Numbered from the stretch's first letter, positions 17,543 to 27,214 are shown. The stretch: DNA of 64,000 nt from Pseudomonas piscis (GCF_009380155.1 NZ_WHUV01000002.1:1364001-1428000); one strand, 5' to 3'. Notes: a model not told the origin generated them from the letters alone. Numbers and translations are program-made.

Positions 17543-19114
17543 TCAGATCTTGCTGCCCAAGGCGGTGGACAGCTGCGGATCATGCCCGTAGATGTCCGGT
17601 GCGTACAGCAACTGCCCATGGCTGTCGGCCTGCACCGTCCAGTAGGTGAGCAGGATCGGTACCGGCTTGGCCAGGCGGAACTCGTGGGTCAAGCCGGTGG
17701 CCAGCAAATCGTTGGTACGTAGGCGCTCCGCCGGGCTGAGCAGCCAGTCGCGCAGCTGCAACGCCTGCTCCACCCGCACGCAGCCCGAGCTGAAGGCCCG
17801 CGGCCCCTTGCTGAACAGCGCCTGGCTCGGCGTGTCGTGCAGGTATACCGAGAACGGGTTGGGAAAACGGATGGCGATGCGCCCCAGGGGATTACGCGGC
17901 CCGGCACCCTGGCGCAGGAGGATGTTGCCCGGACGATCCCAGTCGATGTCCTCGGCGGCCAGGGGTTGGCCATTGGCGTCCAGCACCTGCAGGTTCTGGC
18001 GATTGAGGAAACCCTGGTCACGGCGGATCTGCGGCAGCTTGTCTTCCTTGAGAATGGTCGGCGGCACGGTCCAGGTCGGGTTCAGGGTCAGGCGCGTGAC
18101 CTGGGACTTGAGCAACGGAGTCTGGCGCTCGGCGCGACCGACCTGGGTGCGGGTCTGCCAGACCAGCGCATCGTGCTGGTAGAAACTCAACTGCGCCGCA
18201 GCGACGTTGACCAACACGATGTTCGGCTCGAAGTCCCGGGCCAGCCAACGCAGGCGTTCGAGGTTGATGCGCAACTGCTCGCGACGCAGGGCCGGGCTGA
18301 CGTTCATCTCCTTCAGGGTGCCAGCCCCCACCACGCCGTCGGACTGCAACGAGTGGCTGAGCTGGAAACTCTTCACCGCGCTCACCAGATCGTCGCTGTA
18401 GATGTTGTCGGCATTGACCTTGGGGCTGGCCAGGAAACCGCCGTGGTACAGGCGCAGGGCCAGGTCCGGAACGCGCTTGTCCTCCATGTGCGGGCGCAAC
18501 AGCGGGCCGCCGGCCACGTCCTGCCAATGGGGCAAGGGCTGTTGCCGCTCATGGGCATAGGCCCGGCGCAGGTTGCGGTACTGCTCGAGGTTGGGCCGTG
18601 CCCGCTCGAATACCGCACCGAGGTCATCCAGCCCCGGCCCGGCAATGGCCAGCAACACGCCCTGGCGATCGTCCGGCAACGGCTGGGCCCGCCACAATGG
18701 CTCGAAGCGGGTCTGCGACAGGCGCCCGTAATGCAGGTCCTGCAGGGCTTGCAGGTACTGGTGGCTGATATCGATGTCACGGCACAGGCCATCGCCCCCC
18801 GCGCTCGCTGGCGGCAGGCGATAGCGCCCAGGGTCCAGGCCGTCATCGACCAAGCCCGCCAATTGCGCCTGCAGTTGTTCCAGGCGGGCCCCGGTCGACC
18901 ACACCGGTTGCTCGCCCTGCTCGCGATAGAACGCCTGCAACAGTTGCTGCGTCGGCAGGTCCAGGCGCTGGGCCAGTGCCGGGCAGGCCAGGGCCGGCTG
19001 GGCCAGCGCCCCCGACAGGGGGCTCGCCGGCACCTGGGGCAAGTCCTCGGCCAGCGCGACCAATGGCGCAGCGAGCAGCCACAAGCTCAAGTAACATGCG
19101 TGTTTTTTGAACAA
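17543..19114 (-). CDS. Periplasmic L,D-transpeptidase, YcbB/LdtD-like
   Basis: A 523-residue exported enzyme that forms 3-3 cross-links in peptidoglycan. Order: signal peptide 1-22 (ending VALA-ED), a long YcbB-type scaffold domain, a peptidoglycan-binding-like helix region (KSFQLSHSLQSDGVVGAGTL, near 245-265), then the YkuD catalytic domain. Catalytic landmarks are YLHDTPSQALF and FSSGCVRVE, with nucleophile Cys at about 445. Length fits the LdtD class (about 520-615). Transcribed divergently from another murein L,D-transpeptidase gene. Confidence 0.93.
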   Translation of the reverse strand: MFKKHACYLSLWLLAAPLVALAEDLPQVPASPLSGALAQPALACPALAQRLDLPTQQLLQAFYREQGEQPVWSTGARLEQLQAQLAGLVDDGLDPGRYRLPPASAGGDGLCRDIDISHQYLQALQDLHYGRLSQTRFEPLWRAQPLPDDRQGVLLAIAGPGLDDLGAVFERARPNLEQYRNLRRAYAHERQQPLPHWQDVAGGPLLRPHMEDKRVPDLALRLYHGGFLASPKVNADNIYSDDLVSAVKSFQLSHSLQSDGVVGAGTLKEMNVSPALRREQLRINLERLRWLARDFEPNIVLVNVAAAQLSFYQHDALVWQTRTQVGRAERQTPLLKSQVTRLTLNPTWTVPPTILKEDKLPQIRRDQGFLNRQNLQVLDANGQPLAAEDIDWDRPGNILLRQGAGPRNPLGRIAIRFPNPFSVYLHDTPSQALFSKGPRAFSSGCVRVEQALQLRDWLLSPAERLRTNDLLATGLTHEFRLAKPVPILLTYWTVQADSHGQLLYAPDIYGHDPQLSTALGSKI

Positions 19115-19264
19115 CTGCTTTACTCCAATCCATTGCCCTCAGGCTGAGGGCCAAGCGTTACGGCAGATGCAGAGAACAATCAGGCCTGGGAATTAAACAT
19201 ATAGACCAGACTGCCGGGGAGACAGGACGTCAGGAGCCAAAGTGACCATGGGGATGTTTTAGAC

Positions 19265-19990
19265 ATGTTGACCTTCTTGTGCCGATTCTGCCTGGCGGCC
19301 CTTGCCCTGGGCGCCATTTGCAGTCCTTCCTTCGCTTCCAGCAAACCTCGCCCCACCACCAGCCCGACGCTGTACGCCAGCCTCGCCCACGCCGCCCCGG
19401 ACCTCAACCCCCAGGCCCTTAAAAGCGCCCTGAGCGCCATGCAGTGCGCGGTCAGCAGCGGTGCCCGGCAAGCCCGGCACCTGGCAGTGATCGACTACTC
19501 CCAGCCCTCCACCGCCCGGCGCCTGTGGATCTTCGATCTGCGCAGCAAGAAGCTGGTGCTGCGCGACCTGGTGGCCCACGGGCAAAAATCCGGGGAAAAC
19601 TTCGCCACGCAATTCTCCAACCGCCTGGGCAGCTACCAGTCCAGCCTGGGCCTGTTCCGCACCCAGGAAAGCTACGAAGGCAGCCATGGCTACTCGCTGC
19701 GCATGGATGGCCTGGAGCCGGGCTTCAACGACCGAGCCCGTGACCGCGACATCGTGATCCATGCCGCCGACTACGTGAATCCCTTGTGGAGCCAGCGCCA
19801 GGGCCGCATCGGCCGCAGCCAGGGCTGCCCGGCCGTGCGTCCGCAGGTGGCGCGCCAGGTCATAGACAAGCTCAAGGACGGCCAGTTCATGTTCTCCTGG
19901 TATCCCGACCAGCGCTGGCTCAAATCCTCGGCCTACCTCAACTGCCAGCCGCGCCAGGTGGCGAGCATCCTCGGCGCCAACGGCGGCTGA
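19265..19990 (+). CDS. Murein L,D-transpeptidase catalytic domain protein (YkuD_2 type)
   Basis: A 241-residue exported protein with a signal peptide ending near SFASS at about 24. It carries the YkuD_2 catalytic arrangement: DRDIVIHAADYV supplies a histidine and GRSQGCPAV the Cys, at about residue 188. The substrate loop FDLRSKKLVLRDLVAHGQ precedes them. The family is related to L,D-transpeptidases but its reaction is less well known. It lies head-to-head with the YcbB-like gene, sharing the 150-base region 19115-19264, so joint regulation is likely. Confidence 0.85.
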   Translation: MLTFLCRFCLAALALGAICSPSFASSKPRPTTSPTLYASLAHAAPDLNPQALKSALSAMQCAVSSGARQARHLAVIDYSQPSTARRLWIFDLRSKKLVLRDLVAHGQKSGENFATQFSNRLGSYQSSLGLFRTQESYEGSHGYSLRMDGLEPGFNDRARDRDIVIHAADYVNPLWSQRQGRIGRSQGCPAVRPQVARQVIDKLKDGQFMFSWYPDQRWLKSSAYLNCQPRQVASILGANGG

Positions 19991-20060
19991 AGCCGCCGGC
20001 ACTTGCACGAAGCAACGAGGGCGAGCTACCGTCGCGGTCCGTCCTCTGTCGCTCGCCCCC

Positions 20061-20366
20061 ATGCCTAGATTCCTGCTCCACGGCCCCGGCCCTCGCCCGG
20101 CCTTCTACCTGGTCGCCGAACACCTGTGGGGCACCGGGTGCAATGTCGATTCCGATGGCGACAGTCGCAGCGCGGCCGATGACCAGTGGACGGAGCTGAC
20201 CCTGATCCTGCGGGCCGACAGCACGCAGCGCCTGCACATCGACCCGCTATCCACGACGCCCCTGGTCCTGGCCATCAACGCCTCCCGGATCGAGCTGGGG
20301 CGACAGGCCGGAGAGTTTCTCCAGGCTCGTTGCGGCGGCACCCTGGAGCTCCAGGCAGGGCACTGA
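20061..20366 (+). CDS. Small hypothetical protein
   Basis: A 101-residue soluble protein. The sequence runs MPRFLLHGPGPRPAFYLVAE, then an acidic stretch with several Asp residues, then two strands and a helix (LRADSTQRLHIDPLST; LVLAINASRIELGRQAGEFL). The phrase LTLILRADSTQRLHIDP suggests a small alpha/beta fold. No known family was recognised. It is a separate gene 70 bases after the transpeptidase and 54 bases before the dioxygenase gene. Confidence 0.55.
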   Translation: MPRFLLHGPGPRPAFYLVAEHLWGTGCNVDSDGDSRSAADDQWTELTLILRADSTQRLHIDPLSTTPLVLAINASRIELGRQAGEFLQARCGGTLELQAGH

Positions 20367-20420
20367 ACTCGCAGCGACCCACTCCCGTCATTTTCTTTCT
20401 CCAGCCAAGGCAGGCCTAGC

Positions 20421-20942
20421 ATGACCCCACCCGATATCGACTTCGTCGCCAGTTTCATTCCCGATCCCCTCGCGCTGTTCGAGCAGCTCAAGGCCTCGGT
20501 GTCCTGGGACGAGCGCATGCGCGCGCGCAAGACTGCCAGCTTCGGCCTGCCCTACGACTATTCGCAGATCAGCTACCCGGCGGTACCCATGCCCGAGATA
20601 CTGGAGCGGCTGTGCCCGGCCATCGAACAATTGCTGGGGTTTCGTCCCAATAATTGCCTGCTCAACTTCTACCCCGACGGCCAATCCTCCATGGGCTTTC
20701 ATTCCGATGCCAACGAACAACTGGTGCCAGGCACCGGCGTGGTGGTGATTTCCCTGGGGCATGCGCGCAGCATGCTGTTCAAGCACAAGCAAAGTGGCCA
20801 GATCCACGAGTACAACCTGGGCGCCGGTTCGCTGCTGCACATGTCCGACGCCTTGCAGACCCAGTGGCTGCACGCGATTCCCAAGGCGCCGGGCGCCGGC
20901 GAGCGGATCAGCCTGTCGTTTCGCCAGCTCCAGGAGCGCTAG
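20421..20942 (+). CDS. AlkB-like 2-oxoglutarate/Fe(II) dioxygenase
   Basis: A 173-residue dioxygenase of the AlkB superfamily. The iron ligands are H94 and D96 (MGFHSDANEQL) and H151 (WLHAIPK). R162 and R168 in ERISLSFRQL fit the 2-oxoglutarate-binding Arg pair. The N-terminal nucleotide-recognition lid (about 30-60) and NCLLNFYPDGQSSM match short bacterial AlkB homologues. It probably repairs alkylated DNA or RNA bases by oxidative demethylation; a protein substrate is possible. It is not next to ada or another alkylation gene. Confidence 0.85.
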   Translation: MTPPDIDFVASFIPDPLALFEQLKASVSWDERMRARKTASFGLPYDYSQISYPAVPMPEILERLCPAIEQLLGFRPNNCLLNFYPDGQSSMGFHSDANEQLVPGTGVVVISLGHARSMLFKHKQSGQIHEYNLGAGSLLHMSDALQTQWLHAIPKAPGAGERISLSFRQLQER

Positions 20943-21029
20943 TGCTGGAGGCGGTCCGGATCGACCCTTGACTCGAATTGCAGCCCGTCGACAATGCCCG
21001 ACTGTGCCCACCGCCCCTGTCGAGGCTCC

Positions 21030-21911
21030 ATGCAGTTGATTCCCTGGTCCCACCCGTGCCGCGAAGGCTTCACCCTGCGCGGCCTGCGCTCCGTGCCCTC
21101 GGGCAAGCCATTGCTGCACTTTCTCCATGGCAATGGCTTCTGCGCCATGGCCTACCAACCGATGCTGGCGCTGCTGGCCGAGTCTTTCGACCTGTGGCTC
21201 AGCGACGTCCAGGGTCACGGCGACAGTGACCATGGAGGCCCTTTCCTGGGCTGGAACCGCACCGCGCAACTGGCCGCCGAAGCCTTCGAGGCCGGACAGG
21301 GGGACTACGGCGCAGTACCGCGCTACGCCCTGGGCCACAGCTTCGGCGCGGTACTGACCTGCCTGGTGCTGGCCGAGCGCCCGCAACTGTTCGCCAAGGC
21401 CGTGCTGCTCGATCCGGTGCTGTTCACCCCCTCGATGATCAGCTCGCTGCGGGTGCTGTCGGTGCTGGGCCTGAACCGCCGCCACAGTCTGGCGCGCAAG
21501 GCCGCCGCCCGTCGACGCCACTGGCCCGACCGCGTCGCGGCCCGGGCTGCCTTGGCCAACCGCGGGGTGTTCAAGGGCTGGAGCACCGAGGCCCTGGCCG
21601 CCTATATCGAGCACGGCCTGAAGGATGACGGCCAGGGCGTGGCGCTCAAGTGCGCCCCCGAGCGTGAAGTGGATATCTTCAGCTCCGTTCCCCGACGCCT
21701 GTGGCAGGCCCTGGGCCAGATCCGCACCCCGGCCCTGGCGATCCGCGGGCGCGACAGCTACCCCTATGTCGCCCGCTCGATCGAGCGCTGGGCCACCATC
21801 AACCGGCACCTGCATACCCAGGTGCTCGACGGCCACCATTGCTTCATGCAGGAACACCCGGCCGCCAGTGCCGAGGCGGTCGCGGGCTTCTTCCTGGAAC
21901 AGACTGGCTGA
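21030..21911 (+). CDS. Alpha/beta hydrolase
   Basis: A 293-residue serine hydrolase. The oxyanion-hole strand is [10 protein letters not shown], the nucleophile elbow is GHSFGAV, and a late His in [11 protein letters not shown] completes the triad; the acidic partner is probably in the IRGRDSY segment. GAGG sits four bases before ATG 21030; an in-frame ATG at 20994 is without a ribosome site. No lipase box variant or secretion signal is present, so it acts in the cytoplasm on an unknown ester or lactone. It ends just before a hairpin terminator. Confidence 0.85.
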   Translation: MQLIPWSHPCREGFTLRGLRSVPSGKPLLHFLHGNGFCAMAYQPMLALLAESFDLWLSDVQGHGDSDHGGPFLGWNRTAQLAAEAFEAGQGDYGAVPRYALGHSFGAVLTCLVLAERPQLFAKAVLLDPVLFTPSMISSLRVLSVLGLNRRHSLARKAAARRRHWPDRVAARAALANRGVFKGWSTEALAAYIEHGLKDDGQGVALKCAPEREVDIFSSVPRRLWQALGQIRTPALAIRGRDSYPYVARSIERWATINRHLHTQVLDGHHCFMQEHPAASAEAVAGFFLEQTG

Positions 21912-21922
21912 ATCCCTTCAGC

Positions 21923-21968
21923 AAACCGCCCGAAAGACATGTCATTGTGCTATCATCGGGCGGTTTTC
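21923..21968 (+). terminator. Hairpin terminator after the hydrolase gene
   Basis: Perfect 11-base arms AAACCGCCCGA and TCGGGCGGTTT around a 22-base loop, ending in TTTT. It begins 11 bases after the hydrolase stop. The long loop is unusual but the strand pairing is exact. Confidence 0.6.
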
Positions 21969-22101
21969 CGGCTCGGGGACGTGCCCCCGCCTACACTGGA
22001 TAACGCTCGCCAAAGGCGCCGCCAGATGCGCCTGGTGCCAGCCTTGTGTGCAAAAACGCCGACGGCGCCATGGAGCCTGCTCCATAGCGCGCCGCACCGA
22101 T

Positions 22102-22134
22102 GCAACCGCGCGCTGCCCGCCGGTTGCGCTTTTT
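22102..22134 (+). terminator. Terminator-like hairpin in the chemoreceptor leader
   Basis: Arms GCAACCG and CGGTTGC with a 12-base loop, followed by GC and five Ts, located 22 bases before the chemoreceptor start. A smaller palindrome ATGGAGCCTGCTCCAT lies just upstream at 22069-22084. It could terminate read-through or act as an attenuator. Confidence 0.45.
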
Positions 22135-22155
22135 GCTGCCACAAGGAACACCGTC

Positions 22156-23784
22156 ATGCTCTTGAGAACGATGAACATATCCCGCCGCGCAGGGCTCAGC
22201 TTCGCCCTGATCGCCTTGCTCGCACTGGGCCTGGGGGGCTTCTCGTTGCTGGAAATGCAGCGCATGAACCAGCAATCCCTTGAGGTCGACCAGAACTGGC
22301 AACCCTCCATCGTCGCCGCCAATGCCGTGGCCCTGACCAGCACCCAGATCCGCACCATCACCCTGCGCATGCTGGTGGTCCGTGAGGCCAGCGCCGTCCA
22401 GGCGCTGCTGGCCCGGGTCGAGCAGCTCGAACAGCAACTGGACCGCCAGCAGGCCACCTACGAACAACTGATCAGCGAACCCGAGGAACGGGCCGCCTAC
22501 GAGCGTTACCTCAACGCCAGGGCGGCTTATGCGAAGGACCAGCACCAGGTGCTGGAACAGGTCCGCCAGGGCCACAAGGAAGCAGCGGTGAACATCGTCG
22601 ACGGCGGATCGTTCCTGGTCAACGCCGACGCCATGCTCAAGGAGCTGTTGAGCATCATCGACATCAACACCCGGGGCGGGGTCGCCGCCGCCGAGAAAAG
22701 CAGCCAGGTGTTCCAGAGCGCCATCACCATGGTGGTGGTGATCCTGCTGGTGGTCGTGGCCCTGACCATCGCCCTGGCCCTGTTGCTCACCCGCAGCATC
22801 GTGCGTCCCCTGGGCCAGGCCCTGGGCGTGGCCGAGACCATCGCCAGCGGTGACCTGGGCCAGAGCATCGCCATCAGCGGCAAGGACGAACCGGCGCGCC
22901 TGCTGCAAGCCCTGCAGACCATGCAGGCCAGCCTGCGCAACACCCTGCAGCGCATCGCCGACTCCTCCAACCAGCTAGCCTCGGCCGCCGAGGAGCTGCA
23001 TGCGGTGACCGATCATTCCAGCCAGACCCTGCACCAGCAAAGCGACGAAGTGGAACAGGCGGCTACCGCGGTCAACGAGATGACCGCCGCCGTGGAGGAA
23101 GTAGCGCGTAACGCCGTGAGCACCTCCGAGGCGTCCAAGGAAACCGACCGTACCGCCCACCATGGCCGCGAGCAGGTGCAGCACACCGTCGATTCCATCG
23201 GCCAGCTGGCCCAGGACGTGACCCAGACCTGCGAGCGGGTCGAACACCTGGCGGTGGATGTGCGCAACATCGGCCAGGTGCTGGAGGTGATCCGCTCCAT
23301 CGCCGAGCAAACCAACCTGCTGGCCCTCAATGCCGCCATCGAAGCGGCGCGGGCCGGGGACGCCGGGCGTGGTTTCGCAGTGGTCGCCGACGAGGTGCGG
23401 GCCCTGGCCCATCGTACCCAGCAGTCGACCCAGGAAATCGAAAGCATGATCAACACCATCGAAGAAGGCACCGAGGGTGCGGTCAGCGCCATGCGCACCA
23501 GCAATGAACGGGCGCACCTGACCCTGGAGGCGGCGCAAGCCTCGGGGCTGGCCCTGGACCAGATCACCCAGGCCATCACCTCGATCAACGAGCGCAACCT
23601 GGTGATCGCCAGCGCCAGCGAAGAACAGGCCCAGGTGGCCCGCGAGGTGGATCGCAACCTGGTCAACATTCGCGACCTGTCGACCCAGACCTCGGCCGGC
23701 GCCAACCAGAGCAACGCCGCCAGCCAGGAACTGTCGCGCCTGGCGGTGGACCTCAACGGCCTGGTGAACCAGTTCAAGCTCTGA
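22156..23784 (+). CDS. Methyl-accepting chemotaxis protein with 4-helix-bundle sensor
   Basis: A 542-residue transmembrane chemoreceptor. Order: TM1 at about 12-32, a periplasmic four-helix-bundle (4HB_MCP) ligand domain of about 155 residues, TM2 at about 193-215, a HAMP domain ([20 protein letters not shown]), and a long cytoplasmic signalling coil. The conserved tip is [24 protein letters not shown], followed by [15 protein letters not shown]. The tip signals to CheA/CheW. AAGGAA eight bases before ATG 22156 sets the start, and the upstream open frame is not coding. The ligand is unknown. Confidence 0.95.
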   Translation: MLLRTMNISRRAGLSFALIALLALGLGGFSLLEMQRMNQQSLEVDQNWQPSIVAANAVALTSTQIRTITLRMLVVREASAVQALLARVEQLEQQLDRQQATYEQLISEPEERAAYERYLNARAAYAKDQHQVLEQVRQGHKEAAVNIVDGGSFLVNADAMLKELLSIIDINTRGGVAAAEKSSQVFQSAITMVVVILLVVVALTIALALLLTRSIVRPLGQALGVAETIASGDLGQSIAISGKDEPARLLQALQTMQASLRNTLQRIADSSNQLASAAEELHAVTDHSSQTLHQQSDEVEQAATAVNEMTAAVEEVARNAVSTSEASKETDRTAHHGREQVQHTVDSIGQLAQDVTQTCERVEHLAVDVRNIGQVLEVIRSIAEQTNLLALNAAIEAARAGDAGRGFAVVADEVRALAHRTQQSTQEIESMINTIEEGTEGAVSAMRTSNERAHLTLEAAQASGLALDQITQAITSINERNLVIASASEEQAQVAREVDRNLVNIRDLSTQTSAGANQSNAASQELSRLAVDLNGLVNQFKL

Positions 23785-23828
23785 GGGACAGCCGCGAGTC
23801 GCGAGCGGCAAGCCTGTAGCTTGCCGCT

Positions 23829-25178
23829 TCAGAACGCATAGCGGGCGATCACCCTACGCACCTTGAGCAGCGCCTCGCGCAGCTCCGCCAGGCTCACCGA
23901 GCCCAGGGCCAGGCGAATGGCGTGGGGCACCGGACCGGCGCAAACGAAAGGCTCGGCCGTGGACACCGAGACCTTCTCGCGCAGCAGCGCCATGGCCACC
24001 TGGTCGGCCCGCACCTCCTCGGGCAATGGCAGCCAGAGGAAGTAGGAGCCGGGGTGGCCGAGGATCTCCAGCCCCGTCAACAACTCCCGCGCCAGGGCCT
24101 GGCGCTGGCGTGCGTCGGCGCGTTTCTCCTGCTCCAGGCGGGCCACGGTGCCGTCCTCGATCCAGGCACAGGCCATGGCGCTCATCACCCCGGGATTGCT
24201 CCAGGTGGTGGCGCGGATCGCCCGCTCCAGGGCCTGGGTCCAGGCCGCAGGCGCCACCAGGTAACCCACTCGCAAACCAGCCGCGACATTCTTCGAGAAC
24301 CCCGACACATACAGGGTGAGGTCCGGGGCCAGGGCGGCCAGGGGCGGTGGCGGGTCCTCGGCGAGAAACCCATAGGCTCCATCCTCGATGATCAGCAGCC
24401 GCTGCTCCCGGGCGATCGCCACCAGGCGCTGGCGCCAGGCCAGGTCCAGGACCCAGCCCATGGGATTGTGCAAGGTCGGCATGGCATACACCGCCCGCAC
24501 CCGCCGCTGCCGGCACAGGCGCTCGAAGGCCGCAAGATCCGGCCCCTGCGGCGTCAGTGGAATGGCCAGCAATTCCAGGCCATGGGCGTCCGCCACCACC
24601 TTGAAACCCGGGTAGGTCAGGGCATCGGTAGCCACCACATCGCCGGGCTTGAGCAATGCCATGGCGGCAATCGACAATCCATGCTGGGCGCCGCTGACCA
24701 TCAGCACTTGCTCGCCCTCCACCACCAGCCCATGGCTGGCCAAGTAGCGCGCCACCAGGGCTCGCTCATGGGGCCGCCCGGCATGGGGCTGGTAGCGCAG
24801 CAAGGCCTCCAGGTCGCCACTGGAGGCCAACTGGCGCAAGGCGCCGCGCAGCAGTTCGGCCTGGCCAGGCAAGGATGGGTAGTTGAAGTTCAGGTCCAGG
24901 GTGCCGGCTGCGGTGGCCTGCTGGTCCACACCCTGCCCTGGCGGCAAGGCAGTCTCGCGGACAAAGGTGCCACGCCCGGTTTCACCGCTGACCAGCCCCA
25001 TGGCCTCCAGTTCGGCATACACCCTGGATGCGGTGACCAGGGCCAGGCCTTCCCTTGCCGCCAGCTCGCGGTGGGTCGGCAGGCGGGTGCCGGGAGCCAG
25101 TACGCCACTGCGGATATCGCCGGCGAAGGCGTCGACCAATTGCTTGTAGCGGGCACGGGCCATAGGCGCTGTATCCAT
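23829..25178 (-). CDS. MocR-type regulator (GntR HTH fused to aminotransferase fold)
   Basis: A 449-residue PLP-dependent regulator. The N-terminal winged helix of GntR type covers about residues 1-75 (GTRLPTHRELAAREGLALVT, then GETGRGTFV). A class I aminotransferase-like domain follows (about 100-449) with the PLP-lysine motif SGFSKNVAAGLRVGYL and the PTLHNPMG loop. MocR proteins use bound PLP-amine adducts as effectors and normally lack transaminase activity. The gene is divergent from an EamA exporter, sharing the 102-base region 25179-25280, the usual layout for a MocR target. ATG 25178 suits the family. Confidence 0.92.
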   Translation of the reverse strand: MDTAPMARARYKQLVDAFAGDIRSGVLAPGTRLPTHRELAAREGLALVTASRVYAELEAMGLVSGETGRGTFVRETALPPGQGVDQQATAAGTLDLNFNYPSLPGQAELLRGALRQLASSGDLEALLRYQPHAGRPHERALVARYLASHGLVVEGEQVLMVSGAQHGLSIAAMALLKPGDVVATDALTYPGFKVVADAHGLELLAIPLTPQGPDLAAFERLCRQRRVRAVYAMPTLHNPMGWVLDLAWRQRLVAIAREQRLLIIEDGAYGFLAEDPPPPLAALAPDLTLYVSGFSKNVAAGLRVGYLVAPAAWTQALERAIRATTWSNPGVMSAMACAWIEDGTVARLEQEKRADARQRQALARELLTGLEILGHPGSYFLWLPLPEEVRADQVAMALLREKVSVSTAEPFVCAGPVPHAIRLALGSVSLAELREALLKVRRVIARYAF

Positions 25179-25280
25179 GACAATTTTTTGATTGTGCTGA
25201 TTCTCACTCCTAGGATGGATCCGACGCAAGGCTTGGCGCAATGCCGACCTGAATTTGCCACTTCAAGCGAGATCCCCTCA

Positions 25281-26177
25281 ATGGAACGGACATCGAACCT
25301 GCAATCCCCCGTACTGGAGAAAACCTCCAGCGGTTGGCTCAACGGCTTTCTCGGCGTGCTGATCTTCAGCGGCTCGCTGCCGGCGACCCGGGTCGCGGTC
25401 GCCGAGTTCGATCCGTTGTTCCTCACCGTCGCCCGCGCCACCATCGCCGGGATACTGGCCCTGGCGATCCTGCTGCTGTTCAAGGAACGGCGCCCGAGCA
25501 AGCAGCAACTGCTGCCCCTGGCGGTCGTCGCCCTGGGCGTGGTCCTGGGTTTCCCGCTACTGACCGCCCTGGCCCTGCAGTACGTGACCTCGGCCCACTC
25601 CATCGTGTTCCTCGGCCTGCTGCCGCTGGCCACCGCGGTGTTCGGGGTGATCCGTGGCGGCGAGCGGCCACGCCCGGTGTTCTGGCTGTTCTCGATCCTG
25701 GGCAGCTTGTTGGTGATGGGTTATGCCTTCGCCCAGGGCCTGACGGCTTCGCCCCAGGGCGATTTGCTGATGCTGCTGTCGGTACTGGTCTGCGGCCTGG
25801 GCTACGCAGAGGGTGCCAAGCTGTCGCGGACCCTGGGCGGCTGGCAGGTGATTTCCTGGGCGCTGGTGTTGTCGCTACCGCTGATGATCGCCCTGACTCT
25901 GTTCACCCTGCCGTCCACCTTCAGCGGCATCAGCCTGCCGGCCTGGACCAGCCTGGCCTATGTCTCGCTGTTCAGCATGCTGATCGGCTTTGTGTTCTGG
26001 TATCGCGGGCTGGCCCAGGGCGGGATCGCCGCCGTCGGCCAATTGCAGTTGCTGCAGCCCTTCTTCGGCCTCGGCCTGGCCGCCGGCCTGCTGCATGAAC
26101 AGGTCAGCCTGGGCATGCTCGGGGTGACGATTGCAGTGATCCTCTGCGTCGTCGGCGCGCGCAAGTTCTCCAAATAG
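25281..26177 (+). CDS. EamA-family exporter (DMT superfamily)
   Basis: A 298-residue inner-membrane protein with about ten hydrophobic segments arranged as two EamA repeats. Visible features are FSGSLPATRVAVAEFDPLFL in the first repeat, the A-L-x-x-T-S-A-H-S-I-V-F-L-G helix, and the late FWYRGLAQGGIAAVGQLQL. Family members export amino acids or metabolites. Because it faces a MocR regulator, it is likely induced by the regulator's amine or PLP-type effector. The start has no strong ribosome site (weak GATC only). Confidence 0.85.
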   Translation: MERTSNLQSPVLEKTSSGWLNGFLGVLIFSGSLPATRVAVAEFDPLFLTVARATIAGILALAILLLFKERRPSKQQLLPLAVVALGVVLGFPLLTALALQYVTSAHSIVFLGLLPLATAVFGVIRGGERPRPVFWLFSILGSLLVMGYAFAQGLTASPQGDLLMLLSVLVCGLGYAEGAKLSRTLGGWQVISWALVLSLPLMIALTLFTLPSTFSGISLPAWTSLAYVSLFSMLIGFVFWYRGLAQGGIAAVGQLQLLQPFFGLGLAAGLLHEQVSLGMLGVTIAVILCVVGARKFSK

Positions 26178-26192
26178 GCAACCTGGCGCCGC

Positions 26193-26915
26193 TCACATCG
26201 GCACGGCGATCAACCAGATCACCGTGGCGTGGGCGGCGATCGCCGCCAGCACCCCATGTCGCATGCGCAAGCCGGCGCAGATCAAGCCTTCCAGCAGGGT
26301 GAACAGCAACACCGGCCAACCAGCGCTGGTAACGCTGAAAGCCAGGAAGGCATGGCAGGCAGCGAATGCCAGGGCGCTGAGCAAGGCTGCCCGCCAAGGT
26401 GCGCAACTTTGCTCCAGATACCCCTGCAACAGGCCACGGAACAGCACTTCCTCCAGGGCATTGCCGCCCAGGGCCAACAGCGCCATGCCCAGCAACCAGG
26501 AGCCGGTGGCCTGGTCCAGGTCGGTCCCGGCATAGAGGCGCAACGGCAAGCCCAGCGCCATACCGCCGAGCAGCCCCAGGGCGAGGCCCGACAGCCACCC
26601 GCGACGCTCCCAGACCACCAGTTTCCAGAGTTGTGCAGCAACGCTCGCCAGACAAGCGAGCGTTGCCAACGACAGCAGGCCCAGCCCCGCCAACACCATC
26701 GGGTTGGCGATGAAGCCGATCTGCGCGCCAGCGCCCAGGGACCACAACTGCAACGGCGTCATGACATCCCGCAACAGCACGAACCCCAGCAGCAGGATGG
26801 CGATACGCAGCCCCACCAGATGCCTGGGAGTCAGGCCGAACCACAGCGCATACAGCACCAGTCCCGGAAACAGGTACAGCAGGTAACTGCCGAGCAACGC
26901 CAGGGCGGCACTCAT
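26193..26915 (-). CDS. CPBP-family intramembrane protease
   Basis: A 240-residue membrane protein with about eight hydrophobic segments and the CPBP (Abi/CAAX protease, type II) motifs: EEVLFRGLLQG near residue 155, a following His in FAACHAF, and a third motif in AAIAAHATVIW. The Glu-Glu and His residues coordinate a metal in the active site. The family has roles in protein prenyl-group processing and bacteriocin self-protection, but this copy's role is unknown. The GGAG site seven bases before ATG 26915 fixes the start, so the longer frame to 26984 is disfavoured. Confidence 0.85.
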   Translation of the reverse strand: MSAALALLGSYLLYLFPGLVLYALWFGLTPRHLVGLRIAILLLGFVLLRDVMTPLQLWSLGAGAQIGFIANPMVLAGLGLLSLATLACLASVAAQLWKLVVWERRGWLSGLALGLLGGMALGLPLRLYAGTDLDQATGSWLLGMALLALGGNALEEVLFRGLLQGYLEQSCAPWRAALLSALAFAACHAFLAFSVTSAGWPVLLFTLLEGLICAGLRMRHGVLAAIAAHATVIWLIAVPM

Positions 26916-27130
26916 CGCCCGGCTCCGGCAAGCGACCGTAGCTGGCAGGAGCAGGAAAGGATGGGGTTCATGTCGGCAATCCATTGCAATGAGGGTGCGC
27001 CAGGGTGGCGCAACTCGGTGCTATGGCGCAACGCCGGATGAACGACATTCAGCGCAAGCAATGGAGCAATCAGAAGCTGCAACGGCAGCACGCCTTGAAG
27101 CGAGCCACCGCAGCCTGGGGCGACCCGGCT

Positions 27131-27214
27131 TCAGGTCGGGGAGATAGTGGCAAGTGCACCGATAGTGATGGTCAAGACCAGAAACCCAAACAAGAACAAC
27201 GCCATCTTGGTCAT
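27131..27214 (-). CDS. 27-residue predicted membrane peptide
   Basis: A tiny gene with an exceptionally good ribosome site: AGGAGG ends four bases before ATG 27214. It encodes MTKMALFLFGFLVLTITIGA followed by LATISPT, a single hydrophobic helix with a short charged start. The stop overlaps an inverted GACCT/GGGTC segment that may form a weak stem. It is too short for routine gene calls. No neighbour overlaps it. One membrane-spanning micropeptide is the simplest reading; its function is unknown. Confidence 0.6.
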   Translation of the reverse strand: MTKMALFLFGFLVLTITIGALATISPT

